Source: Glutamicibacter mishrai
Lineage (GTDB): Bacteria; Actinomycetota; Actinomycetes; Actinomycetales; Micrococcaceae
Assembly: GCF_012221945.1 (NCBI RefSeq)
Contig: NZ_CP032549.1
Coordinates: 744,001-808,000, forward strand
Reading direction: 5' to 3'
DNA length: 64,000 bases
The notes under the pieces are model-generated. The model had not been told where the DNA came from, searched no databases, and was given only the letters and a program-made list of their open reading frames with translations. Each line of letters opens with the position of its first letter. The stretch's first letter is position 1. This document shows positions 24,433 to 32,151 of this stretch, piece after piece. The translations under genes were made by a program, and so were the position numbers.

Positions 24433-27195
24433 TTAGTCAGTCTTTTTTGCGGTGGTCTTCTTGGTCGTGGTCTTCTTCGCCGGGGCCTTCTTGGCCGGGG
24501 CCTTCTTGGCAGTGCGCTTGACCGGACCACGGGCTCGCTTATCGGCCAACAGCTCGATGGCCTTTTCGCGAGTCAGTTCCTCCAGCGAGGTTCCGCGGGG
24601 AACGGTGATGTTCGTGATGCCGTCGGTGATGTACGGACCGAAACGGCCATCCTTGACCACGATGTTCTTCTCGCTGGTTGGATCCACGCCGAACTCTGCC
24701 AGCGGCGGCACCGCGGCACGACGGCCACGCTGCTTTGGCTGCGAGTAGATCTCCAAGGCTTCATCCAAGGTGATCGTGAAGATCTGGTCTTCGCTTTCGA
24801 TGGACCGCGAGTCGCTGCCCTTCTTCAGGTATGGACCGAAACGACCGTTTTGCACGGTGATCTCTTCGCCCTCGGCGTCAGCGCCCAGCACGCGAGGCAA
24901 GCTCATCAGCTTCAACGCATCATCCAGGGTCACGGATTCCACGGTCATCGACTTGAACAGCGATGCGGTGCGGGGCTTGACCTTCACAGGCTTCTTTGGC
25001 GGCTTCGGCTTGCCGTTCTTGTAGTACTCCACAGGCTGCGCAGCCAGTTCCTCAGCCGTTGGCTCCGGAATGATTTCGGTGACATAGGCGCCATAGCGGC
25101 CATCCTTCGCCACGATCTTCCGACCGGTTTCCGGATCGTTGCCCAGTTCCTTCTCGGCGACCTGCGAGGTGGCGAAAAGCTCCTCGGCCTTGGCCGCGGT
25201 CAGTTCATCCGGGGCCAGGTCTTCTGGCACGTTGGCGCGCTGCGGCTCGGTGCCTTCCGGGATGGCGCGTTCCAGATATGGACCGAACTTGCCCACGCGC
25301 AAGGTGATGTCATCGGTGACGCGAATCGAGTTGATGGCGCGGGCATCGATGTCGCCGAGGTTGTCGACCACGTGCTTCAGGCCCTCGGCGTCGGTTTCCG
25401 CTCCCTTGCCGAAGTAGAACAGGTTCAGCCAATCGGTGCGTGCACGGTGGCCCTTGGCGATTTCATCCAGGTCATCTTCCAACCGGGCGGTGAAGTCGTA
25501 GTCCACGTACTTGGCGAAGTGCTCTTCGAGCAGGCGGATCACCGAGAAGGCGATCCAGCTTGGCACCAGGGCTCCGCCGCGCTTGGTCACGTAGCCGCGA
25601 TCCATGATGGTGGAGATGGTCGGGGCGTAGGTCGATGGACGGCCGATTTCGCGCTTTTCCAGCTCGGCGACGATCGACGCTTCGGTGTAGCGTGCCGGCG
25701 GGGTGGTCTCATGTCCCAAGGCCAGCAGTTCGTCGCCAGCCAGGTGCTGGCCGACGGTGAGCTGAGGCAGTCGGGTTTCGGCATCCTGGGCGGCTGCTTC
25801 CAGCGCCTGCTCGTCCTTGCCTTCCTCATAGGCGGCAAGGAATCCGCGGAAGGTGATCACGGTGCCCGAAGCCGAGAATTCGGCGACACGGCGATCGCTG
25901 GCGGTGCCCTGCAGCTTGATGGTGGCGGTGAAGCCCTTGGCATCAGCCATCTGGGAGGCGACGGTGCGCTTCCAGATCAGCTCGTAGAGCGCGTATTCGT
26001 CCTTGGACAGCGAGGAGCGCACGTCCTTCGGGCGGCGGAACATGTCGCCGGCAGGGCGAATGGCTTCGTGGGCTTCCTGTGCCGCGTCGGACTTCGCCTT
26101 GTAGACGCGTGGCTTGGACGGCACGGAGTCGGCGCCGTACAACTCGGTGGCCTGCTTGCGCGCCGCGGTGGTGGCTTCCTGCGAGAGGAAGACCGAGTCG
26201 GTACGCATATAGGTGATGTAGCCGTTTTCATACAGGCGCTGAGCGATCTGCATGGTGATCTTGGAGCTCCAGCGCAGCTTGCGGGAAGCTTCCTGCTGCA
26301 GCGTCGAGGTGGTGAATGGCGCTGCCGGGCGTCGGGTGTACGGCTTGTCCTCCACCGAGGTGACGGCGAAGTCGGTGTCCGAAAGGTTCGTCACCAGCGA
26401 CTGGGCGGATTCCTGGTCAAGGTGTGCCAGCTTGTTGCGCGAGGACTTGAGCTGGCCGCGGTCATCGAAGTCGCGGCCGGAGGCTACACGGGCACCGTCA
26501 ACGGCAGCGAGCTTGGCTTCGAAGGCTTCGCCGTTGTTCGTGGCAAAGTTTCCCTTGACGTCCCAGTATCCTGCCGGGATGAAGGCCATGCGTTCGCGTT
26601 CGCGCTCGACCACCAAGCGGGTGGCCACCGACTGCACACGGCCTGCGGACAGGCCACGGGCCACCTTGCGCCAGAGCACGGGAGAGATTTCGTAGCCGTA
26701 GAGGCGGTCCAGGACACGGCGGGTTTCCTGGGCATCAACGAGGTCGGTATCCAGTTCGCGCATGTTCTCCAGTGCGCGGGCGATGCCTTCCTTGGTGATC
26801 TCGGTGAAGGCAAGGCGGCGTACCGGAACCTTGGGCTTGAGCACCTGCAGCAGGTGCCACGCGATGGCTTCGCCTTCGCGGTCCGCATCGGTTGCGAGGT
26901 AGAGTTCGTCGGCTTCTTTGAGCTTGGCCTTCAGCTCGGAGACACGCTTCTTCTTGTCCGGATAGACCATGTAGTACGGCTCGAAGTCATTATCCAGATC
27001 AACCGCGAACTTGCCCACCGAGGTCTTCTTGAGCTCGGTCGGAAGTTCCGATGGCTGTGGAAGATCGCGGATGTGCCCCACCGAAGCATCAACGTCGAAG
27101 CCCTCGCCCAAATACTTGGCGATTGACTTCACCTTGGCAGGAGACTCTACGATTACGAGTTTCTTACCAGTCTTTTCCTTGGCCTTGGGGGGCAC
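24433..27195 (-). CDS. topA: DNA topoisomerase I (type IA)
   Basis: Relaxes negative supercoils. It has 920 residues. The Toprim domain at residues 10-130 has VIVESPAKVKSIAKYLG and the acidic DADREGEAIAWH; the catalytic Tyr is in YITYMRTDS near residue 330. After the core, actinobacterial-type C-terminal repeats carry GRFGPYL or GRYGAYV (about five copies), then a Lys/Thr/Ala-rich tail (KKAPAKK, TTKKTTAKK), which in mycobacteria aids DNA binding. It uses a GTG start with AAAGGAG 6 bases before it. No Zn-finger cysteines are present, as expected for actinobacteria. Confidence 0.96.
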   Translation of the reverse strand: MPPKAKEKTGKKLVIVESPAKVKSIAKYLGEGFDVDASVGHIRDLPQPSELPTELKKTSVGKFAVDLDNDFEPYYMVYPDKKKRVSELKAKLKEADELYLATDADREGEAIAWHLLQVLKPKVPVRRLAFTEITKEGIARALENMRELDTDLVDAQETRRVLDRLYGYEISPVLWRKVARGLSAGRVQSVATRLVVERERERMAFIPAGYWDVKGNFATNNGEAFEAKLAAVDGARVASGRDFDDRGQLKSSRNKLAHLDQESAQSLVTNLSDTDFAVTSVEDKPYTRRPAAPFTTSTLQQEASRKLRWSSKITMQIAQRLYENGYITYMRTDSVFLSQEATTAARKQATELYGADSVPSKPRVYKAKSDAAQEAHEAIRPAGDMFRRPKDVRSSLSKDEYALYELIWKRTVASQMADAKGFTATIKLQGTASDRRVAEFSASGTVITFRGFLAAYEEGKDEQALEAAAQDAETRLPQLTVGQHLAGDELLALGHETTPPARYTEASIVAELEKREIGRPSTYAPTISTIMDRGYVTKRGGALVPSWIAFSVIRLLEEHFAKYVDYDFTARLEDDLDEIAKGHRARTDWLNLFYFGKGAETDAEGLKHVVDNLGDIDARAINSIRVTDDITLRVGKFGPYLERAIPEGTEPQRANVPEDLAPDELTAAKAEELFATSQVAEKELGNDPETGRKIVAKDGRYGAYVTEIIPEPTAEELAAQPVEYYKNGKPKPPKKPVKVKPRTASLFKSMTVESVTLDDALKLMSLPRVLGADAEGEEITVQNGRFGPYLKKGSDSRSIESEDQIFTITLDEALEIYSQPKQRGRRAAVPPLAEFGVDPTSEKNIVVKDGRFGPYITDGITNITVPRGTSLEELTREKAIELLADKRARGPVKRTAKKAPAKKAPAKKTTTKKTTAKKTD

Positions 27196-27343
27196 AGCAC
27201 TCCTTTATACAGTACGGATTTTCAGGACCTTCGCCAGGCCCATATCCAATCCGCCATCACAGCTTCGTTCTTTGTGCCTACTCTATAGCCACATTTCCCG
27301 ATGATCTTACACCGAAGAATTGCTGTGCTTTGAGCGAGGCATC

Positions 27344-27994
27344 TTATGCAGTTGCCTCCCCGGACGTCTGATATTCGGGAAGCAACGAGATTAAGTAGAA
27401 CATACGACGCGAGTCAATACTGCGTTCCTCAGCAGTAGCCTTCGCCTCGTACTCGTAGACAAGGTCCAACATCCTGCGGTTGAACTCACGCTGTTTTTCC
27501 TCCGAGAGGAAGACCAGGCCGCTGGTGAGCATTGGCGGGCGATCCGGATCCGGGGTGATCCCGGCCTTCGCTTCAGCCTCGCGTCGCTGCACCTCAGCGT
27601 TCAGTCGCGTCCTGAATGCGTTTAATTGCACGTTGAGGTACGCAGTCTTGGCATTGGTCGAGTCGATCTGCGTGTTCAGCTCCAACCGCTCGCCGGCGGC
27701 GCGCCAGCGGCGTTCGCGAGCGTCCCCTTCGCTGGCGGCGCGAATCACATAGCCGTACTTCTCCAGAGCTCGCAGGTGATAGCTCATGGCGCTGGGCGTG
27801 AGCGCGCACAACGAAGCGAGTTCGGTTGCGGTACGCGTCGTCTGGGAAGCGAAGAGCTCATCCAAGACGATTAGTCGAGCGTCATGGGCCAACGCTCGAA
27901 TGGCTTGCGGGTCGGTGATGGAGACCAGATGCGGAATTCCGCTCTCCACCGTCGAGGCAACCTCAGCCTGTTCCTCAATTGTGTTGCGTGTCAT
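27344..27994 (-). CDS. ArsR-like winged-helix transcriptional regulator
   Basis: About 216 residues. Residues 25-105 hold a winged helix: ITDPQAIRALAHDARLIVLD, then TATELASLCALTPSAMSYHL as HTH, and ERRWRAAGERLEL as wing. The rest is a charged helical domain with coiled-coil character (NAEVQRREAEAK, EKQREFNRRMLD) like YrkP/PadR-fused regulators; ligand unknown. The start is unclear: a GTG at 28021 overlaps the methyltransferase stop (GTGA), while the ATG at 27994 has TAAAGT 8 bases upstream. Neither has a Shine-Dalgarno sequence. It is encoded directly downstream of the methyltransferase. Confidence 0.75.
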   Translation of the reverse strand: MTRNTIEEQAEVASTVESGIPHLVSITDPQAIRALAHDARLIVLDELFASQTTRTATELASLCALTPSAMSYHLRALEKYGYVIRAASEGDARERRWRAAGERLELNTQIDSTNAKTAYLNVQLNAFRTRLNAEVQRREAEAKAGITPDPDRPPMLTSGLVFLSEEKQREFNRRMLDLVYEYEAKATAEERSIDSRRMFYLISLLPEYQTSGEATA

Positions 27995-28017
27995 AGGCAA
28001 AAACTTTAGCGCTTGTT

Positions 28018-29607
28018 TCACATTTTACGAAGCATGCCGTGTAGCAAGAGGCGCTTCACTGCTTCATAAAGCAACTCGGCAAAGTCCTCTTGCCCCTCTC
28101 CGATCAACGATTCTAGCGCGTTGACTAGCTGAAACACCGATAAGTCGCCATCGCACGCCGAAACAAATCCTGCCTGCGCAGTATCAAGTAATTCAGTCCT
28201 GCGCAGCCCCGCCCCCTGGCGCAGCAGAATCACTCCAGGATGCTCGGCGCCAGGACGCTGATGGCGTTCTTCGGTGACGTCATCAGCCACCAGCAAATGC
28301 CATTGCTTGAAGTCTTCCCCGGCCTCGGCCAGCGCATCAGCCATCGTTATGTCGCGCTGCAAGGTAGGAGCCAATGGCTGCTCGACCGGGTGCGTGATCT
28401 GCTCATAGCTTTGGAGCACCGGGCGCTGGCCTTCAGGACGCCGGAAGTACACCAGGCCGAAGCCGATGGCAGCGACATTCCTCGACTCGAAATCGTCGAG
28501 GTAGGCGTTGTACGCGGCGATGTACGAGTTCTGGTCTTCGGTCTGCGATGAGTCGCGCAGCCAGGTTTCGGCATAGCCGCTGGGCGTGGTCTGCTCGCGT
28601 TCGATCACCCAGACATCCAGCTTGTCGCCGAACCACTGGCGCACCCGCGCATCCCATGCAGCATTCGAATCATCTTCTAGGCGAGGAATCTCCCAATTGG
28701 AGAGCATCTGCATCGAGCCACCGGGGTTCAGGAATTCAGGAGCCTTCTCGATCAGGGTGCTTACCAGCCGGTCCCCCGCCATGCCGCCATCGCGGTAGGT
28801 GAACCGGTCCTTGGCTCGCTCTGTGGAACTGCGCGGAGTGATAACGAACGGCGGGTTGCTGGCGATCAGGTCGAATCGCTGGCCGGCGACCGGTTCGAAC
28901 AAGCTGCCCTGAAGCAGCGTGACCCGTGAATCCAGGTCCTGCGGATCGAGCTTGAGCGCGCGGTGGTTGAGCAGCAGGTTGAAGCGGGCGAATCCCAAGG
29001 CGCGCTTGGACAGGTCGGTGGCCGTGACGTGCCGGGTGTGCGAGAGCAAGTGGAAGAGCTGGATGCCGCAGCCGGTGCCTAGATCAAGGGCGCGTTCAGC
29101 GTCGGCGCGAATGGTCAGCTGGGCCAGCGTCAGTGACGCCTGCCCGATACCCAGAACGTGATCGGTGCGAAGGACCCCAGGCCGCTGATGCGCACCCAGA
29201 TCATGGGCCACCCACAGTTCGCCATCGGCATCGGAGGAATGCAGCGCCAACGCGACGGTGGCACGGAACCCGTTGGCCCAGGACTCGATGAGCCCCAGCT
29301 TGAGCAGGCCCTCGGTTTTCAGTTCGCTGAAGGCGGTGTTGATGGCGGATTCAGCTGCTGTCTGGCCCAGCTGGAAGAGCCGCACCACGGTAACCAGGGC
29401 GGTATCCGGCTTCTGCCGGTCCAGGATCCGCAGCGCAGGATGAATCTGGTCTCGGGCGAAAGCCGCGGCTGCTTCCTCGCCGAGCAATTCGGCAACCGGC
29501 TCGTAGCGGTAGCCGACGTTGCCCAAATCCTTTGCAAGCAAGTCGAGCAGGGCTTGGTCGGCACTCTGAGGGGTATCGTCTAAGGCAGAAAATTCAGCGG
29601 CATTCAC
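28018..29607 (-). CDS. Class I SAM-dependent methyltransferase with NPPF motif (DUF7059-type N-terminus)
   Basis: A 529-residue protein. The N-terminal 150 residues resemble the helical DUF7059-type domain; the methyltransferase core has motif I ALDLGTGCGIQLFHLL near residue 175, TDLSKRALGFARFN for the adenosine-binding acidic residue, and the catalytic IASNPPFV near 255, typical of enzymes that methylate amide or amino nitrogen (HemK/PrmC, RsmC, N6-adenine). The C-terminal 200 residues are a family-specific extension. The target is not known: ribosomal RNA, a protein glutamine, or DNA are all possible. A regulator gene follows with overlap. Confidence 0.8.
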   Translation of the reverse strand: MNAAEFSALDDTPQSADQALLDLLAKDLGNVGYRYEPVAELLGEEAAAAFARDQIHPALRILDRQKPDTALVTVVRLFQLGQTAAESAINTAFSELKTEGLLKLGLIESWANGFRATVALALHSSDADGELWVAHDLGAHQRPGVLRTDHVLGIGQASLTLAQLTIRADAERALDLGTGCGIQLFHLLSHTRHVTATDLSKRALGFARFNLLLNHRALKLDPQDLDSRVTLLQGSLFEPVAGQRFDLIASNPPFVITPRSSTERAKDRFTYRDGGMAGDRLVSTLIEKAPEFLNPGGSMQMLSNWEIPRLEDDSNAAWDARVRQWFGDKLDVWVIEREQTTPSGYAETWLRDSSQTEDQNSYIAAYNAYLDDFESRNVAAIGFGLVYFRRPEGQRPVLQSYEQITHPVEQPLAPTLQRDITMADALAEAGEDFKQWHLLVADDVTEERHQRPGAEHPGVILLRQGAGLRRTELLDTAQAGFVSACDGDLSVFQLVNALESLIGEGQEDFAELLYEAVKRLLLHGMLRKM

Positions 29608-29668
29608 ACCTTCCAGTCTACCTAGTCATGCAACCGCCGACAGATAGGCCATCGCGCCAAAGCGACAC

Positions 29669-29674
29669 TAGGAT
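29669..29674 (+). promoter_or_regulatory. -10 hexamer TAGGAT before GNAT gene
   Basis: TAGGAT ends 6 bases before the ATG at 29681, favouring that ATG over the one at 29675, with a leaderless transcript. Confidence 0.35.
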
Positions 29675-29680
29675 ATGGAC

Positions 29681-30259
29681 ATGACGCAAGTGACAGTAAC
29701 CTTTCTCCAGCAGCTGAGCTCCAGCGAAGTCATCCCCGCTGCCAAGTCCCTGCCGGACACCGCCCGCATCGAACTGGCGGCCGGGATCACCCCGGAGTAC
29801 TCGCGGTTCCTCTACCAATGCGTTGGCAGCGAATTGAACTGGGCCGACAGGCTGGATTCAACACGCGAACAATGGAATGAAGTGTTGCAGCGCCCCGGCT
29901 CAGAAACCTGGGTCCTGTATCTCGACGGCTCGCCCAAGGGATATTTTGAACTCGTGACCGCTAGCGGGCCCACAGGCAGCGAGGTCGAGATCTTCTACTT
30001 CGGGCTTTTCCCGGAAGCCACCGGCCAAGGCCTCGGAGGCGTACTGCTCACCGAAGCGCTGAACAGTGCTTGGAGCCTTGCAACGCGCTGGCCCGGGATT
30101 CCCGGCATCACCCGCGTGTGGCTTCATACCTGTTCCCTCGATGGGCCCGCGGCCCTGCCGAACTATCAGGCACGCGGGCTGAAGATCTATCGCACCGAAG
30201 TCGAGGATTCACAGGTGCGCGACGCTTCGCTGGGATTGTGGCCTGAACCAGCGGCATAA
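29681..30259 (+). CDS. GNAT family N-acetyltransferase
   Basis: A 192-residue protein. EATGQGLGGVLLTEAL (about residues 113-128) is the acetyl-CoA pyrophosphate-binding motif A, preceded by the beta-strand EIFYFGLFP, and VWLHTCSLDGPAALPNYQARG is the motif B region with the usual N-Y/F-x-x-x-G turn. The substrate is unknown. The ATG at 29681 is chosen over 29675 because of the -10 element; the difference is two residues. Divergent from the methyltransferase gene over a 67-base gap; ends at a hairpin shared with trhO. Confidence 0.85.
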   Translation: MTQVTVTFLQQLSSSEVIPAAKSLPDTARIELAAGITPEYSRFLYQCVGSELNWADRLDSTREQWNEVLQRPGSETWVLYLDGSPKGYFELVTASGPTGSEVEIFYFGLFPEATGQGLGGVLLTEALNSAWSLATRWPGIPGITRVWLHTCSLDGPAALPNYQARGLKIYRTEVEDSQVRDASLGLWPEPAA

Positions 30260-30272
30260 TCCGCAAAAAGAA

Positions 30273-30310
30273 ATCGGCACCAGCGATCCTGAATGAAAGC
30301 TGGTGCCGAT
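30273..30310. terminator. Hairpin between GNAT gene and trhO
   Basis: A perfect 12-bp stem (30273-30284 with 30299-30310), 14-base loop, with AAAAAG before it and a short ATTT after. Separates convergent genes. Confidence 0.7.
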
Positions 30311-30329
30311 GCACATTTAGTGGCGCTTT

Positions 30330-31232
30330 TTAGGCGTCGACGCTGCTGCAATCCGGGCAGCGGCGGAGGTTTTCGTCCTTCGCGCAGTCTTCGCAGAACA
30401 AGCGCAGGTTGCGGCAGGTTGGGTTCGAGCAGTTCTCGAACTTGTTCGTTGGGCCCTCGCAGCCCACGCATTTGCCGATGGTTGCCGCGTTCTCGGAGAA
30501 CTCGGTGTGCATGCGCTTGTCGAAGACGTAGAGCGAGCCTTCCCACAGGCCTTCGTCGCCGTACTTCTCGCCGTAGCGGACGATGCCGCCCTGCATCTGG
30601 TAGACCTCCTGGAAGCCGCGCTTGACCATGAGGGCCGACAAGACTTCGCAGCGGATGCCGCCGGTGCAATAGGTGACTACAGGCTGGTCCTTCAGGTGGT
30701 CGTATTTGCCGGAGTCCAGCTCGGCCACGAAGTCACGCGTGGTATCCACCTCGGGAACGATAGCGTCCTTGAACTTGCCGATCTGGGCTTCGAAGGCATT
30801 GCGTCCATCGAAGAAGTGGACCTTTTCACCGGATTTCTTCTTGGTGTCCACCAGCTCGTGCAGTTCTTCGGGACGCAGATGCGTGCCGCCGCCGACAACA
30901 CCGTTCTCATCAACTTCGAGCTCGCCTGGCGCACCGAAGGTGACGATCTCATCGCGGACCTTTACCGAGATGCGGGGGAAGTCTTCAGCGGAGCCTTCGG
31001 ACCACTTGATATCCATCTTCTTGAAGGCAGGAAGCTCGCGGGTAGCTTTGACATAAGCCTTGACGGCAGAGATCTCGCCACCGACAGTGCCGTTGATGCC
31101 GTCTTTGGAGATGATGATGCGTCCGCGCAGTCCCCAGCGCTCCAGTAATGAGCGCTGCCACAAGCGGATAGCCTCTGGGTCAGGAAGCGGAGTAAATGCG
31201 TAATACAGAACAATGCGATGAATGGCCACCAT
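30330..31232 (-). CDS. trhO: tRNA uridine-34 hydroxylase TrhO (rhodanese family, UPF0176)
   Basis: Forms 5-hydroxyuridine at the wobble position of tRNAs. It has 300 residues: an N-terminal acylphosphatase-like domain ([13 protein letters not shown]), a central rhodanese domain with the active Cys in [12 protein letters not shown] (about residue 180), and a Cys-rich C-terminus ([22 protein letters not shown]) that may bind Zn. That layout is characteristic of the YceA/TrhO family. No Shine-Dalgarno sequence is visible; TACTAA lies 6 bases before the ATG. The role is inferred from E. coli and B. subtilis homologues. Confidence 0.9.
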   Translation of the reverse strand: MVAIHRIVLYYAFTPLPDPEAIRLWQRSLLERWGLRGRIIISKDGINGTVGGEISAVKAYVKATRELPAFKKMDIKWSEGSAEDFPRISVKVRDEIVTFGAPGELEVDENGVVGGGTHLRPEELHELVDTKKKSGEKVHFFDGRNAFEAQIGKFKDAIVPEVDTTRDFVAELDSGKYDHLKDQPVVTYCTGGIRCEVLSALMVKRGFQEVYQMQGGIVRYGEKYGDEGLWEGSLYVFDKRMHTEFSENAATIGKCVGCEGPTNKFENCSNPTCRNLRLFCEDCAKDENLRRCPDCSSVDA

Positions 31233-31381
31233 ACAATATTAGTAGCTTTTGGTCGCGAAACGCCGAGTAAAAGAGCAACGTCACACTGATTAGTCCCGTT
31301 TTTTCCGGTACTCCGGTAGTCCAAGAGTTTCAAGTAGGCAACGATTAGTTCAATGTCAGCAAATTCCTAGGAAAGACAAGG

Positions 31382-31387
31382 TAGGGT
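31382..31387 (+). promoter_or_regulatory. -10 hexamer TAGGGT before second GNAT gene
   Basis: TAGGGT ends 6 bases before the ATG at 31394; fits a leaderless start. The purine run also resembles a weak ribosome binding site, so it is ambiguous. Confidence 0.3.
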
Positions 31388-31393
31388 CAAATT

Positions 31394-32050
31394 ATGGCAT
31401 CAAACGCAAGCGATGAACTGATCGGCACCTGGGTAACCGGCTGGGCAGGAGCCCGTGGCTATGAAACTCGCAATGAGGGACGAGTCCATGCTGCTCTGCG
31501 CCACGACACTACTGAGGACTGGGAATACGTAATCTACGGCCCGTCCAAAGAAGAACTAGCCGCGGTCGCCGAAACCTTGAAGAAGCACCCTAATCGTCGA
31601 CTGACCGCTTTCGACGCTTCTGCTGAGAACTTGGTCGCAATCGCCAACGAAGTTGGCTTGCAGGTCACCTCCGATGACGAAGCACTGATGGTCACCGAGC
31701 TAGCTGTGCACGACGTCGAGGTTCCACTGCCCGCTGACGGTTTCGTCTTCCAGATTGAACGCGACGGCACCCACGCGTACGTTTCACTGCACCCTGAGGA
31801 CAACCAGGAAATTGTTGCTGCTTCGGGTCATGTATCTGCGGTCAGCGGCTTCGCCATCTTCGACCGCATCATCACCGGCGCCGACTTCCGCCGCCAGGGC
31901 CTTGGCACCTTGATCATGCGCGCTTTGGCTTCTTTGGCCCAGGAACACGACGTTGATGAAGGACTGCTGATCGCTTCGGTCGATGGACAGCAACTCTATG
32001 CTTCCTTGGGATGGACCTCCCTGGGCAAAGTCGTGATGTTCAAGGGCTAA
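31394..32050 (+). CDS. GNAT family N-acetyltransferase (second)
   Basis: A 218-residue protein. The C-terminal half is a GNAT domain: VSGFAIFDRIITG strand, then RRQGLGTLIMRALASLAQEH as motif A, and LYASLGWTSLG as motif B. The N-terminal 95 residues (WVTGWAGARGYETRNEG) form a second, degenerate GNAT-like region that may bind the substrate. The substrate is unknown. It stands alone with a hairpin downstream. It has no cyclic-nucleotide domain, so it is not a Pat-type protein acetylase of the mycobacterial kind. Confidence 0.85.
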   Translation: MASNASDELIGTWVTGWAGARGYETRNEGRVHAALRHDTTEDWEYVIYGPSKEELAAVAETLKKHPNRRLTAFDASAENLVAIANEVGLQVTSDDEALMVTELAVHDVEVPLPADGFVFQIERDGTHAYVSLHPEDNQEIVAASGHVSAVSGFAIFDRIITGADFRRQGLGTLIMRALASLAQEHDVDEGLLIASVDGQQLYASLGWTSLGKVVMFKG

Positions 32051-32070
32051 GCCTTCCAGTATTTTTTCTC

Positions 32071-32108
32071 TCGCCGTATCCAGCGCATCAAACCGCTGGG
32101 TACGGCGA
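32071..32108 (+). terminator. Terminator after second GNAT gene
   Basis: A 15-bp stem (32071-32085 with 32094-32108) with one G-T wobble and an 8-base loop, followed by TAGTCTTTAA. It lies between the GNAT gene and the helicase gene. Confidence 0.7.
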
Positions 32109-32151
32109 TAGTCTTTAACTTCAGCAGTTCTTGGTTCCGAAAGGCGTCCAC

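Noticed and set aside
24295..27126. A 943-codon open frame antisense to topA
   Set aside because: It mirrors the topA gene, whose catalytic motifs are complete; the translation is Gly/His/Arg-rich without family motifs. It comes from high GC at codon third positions.
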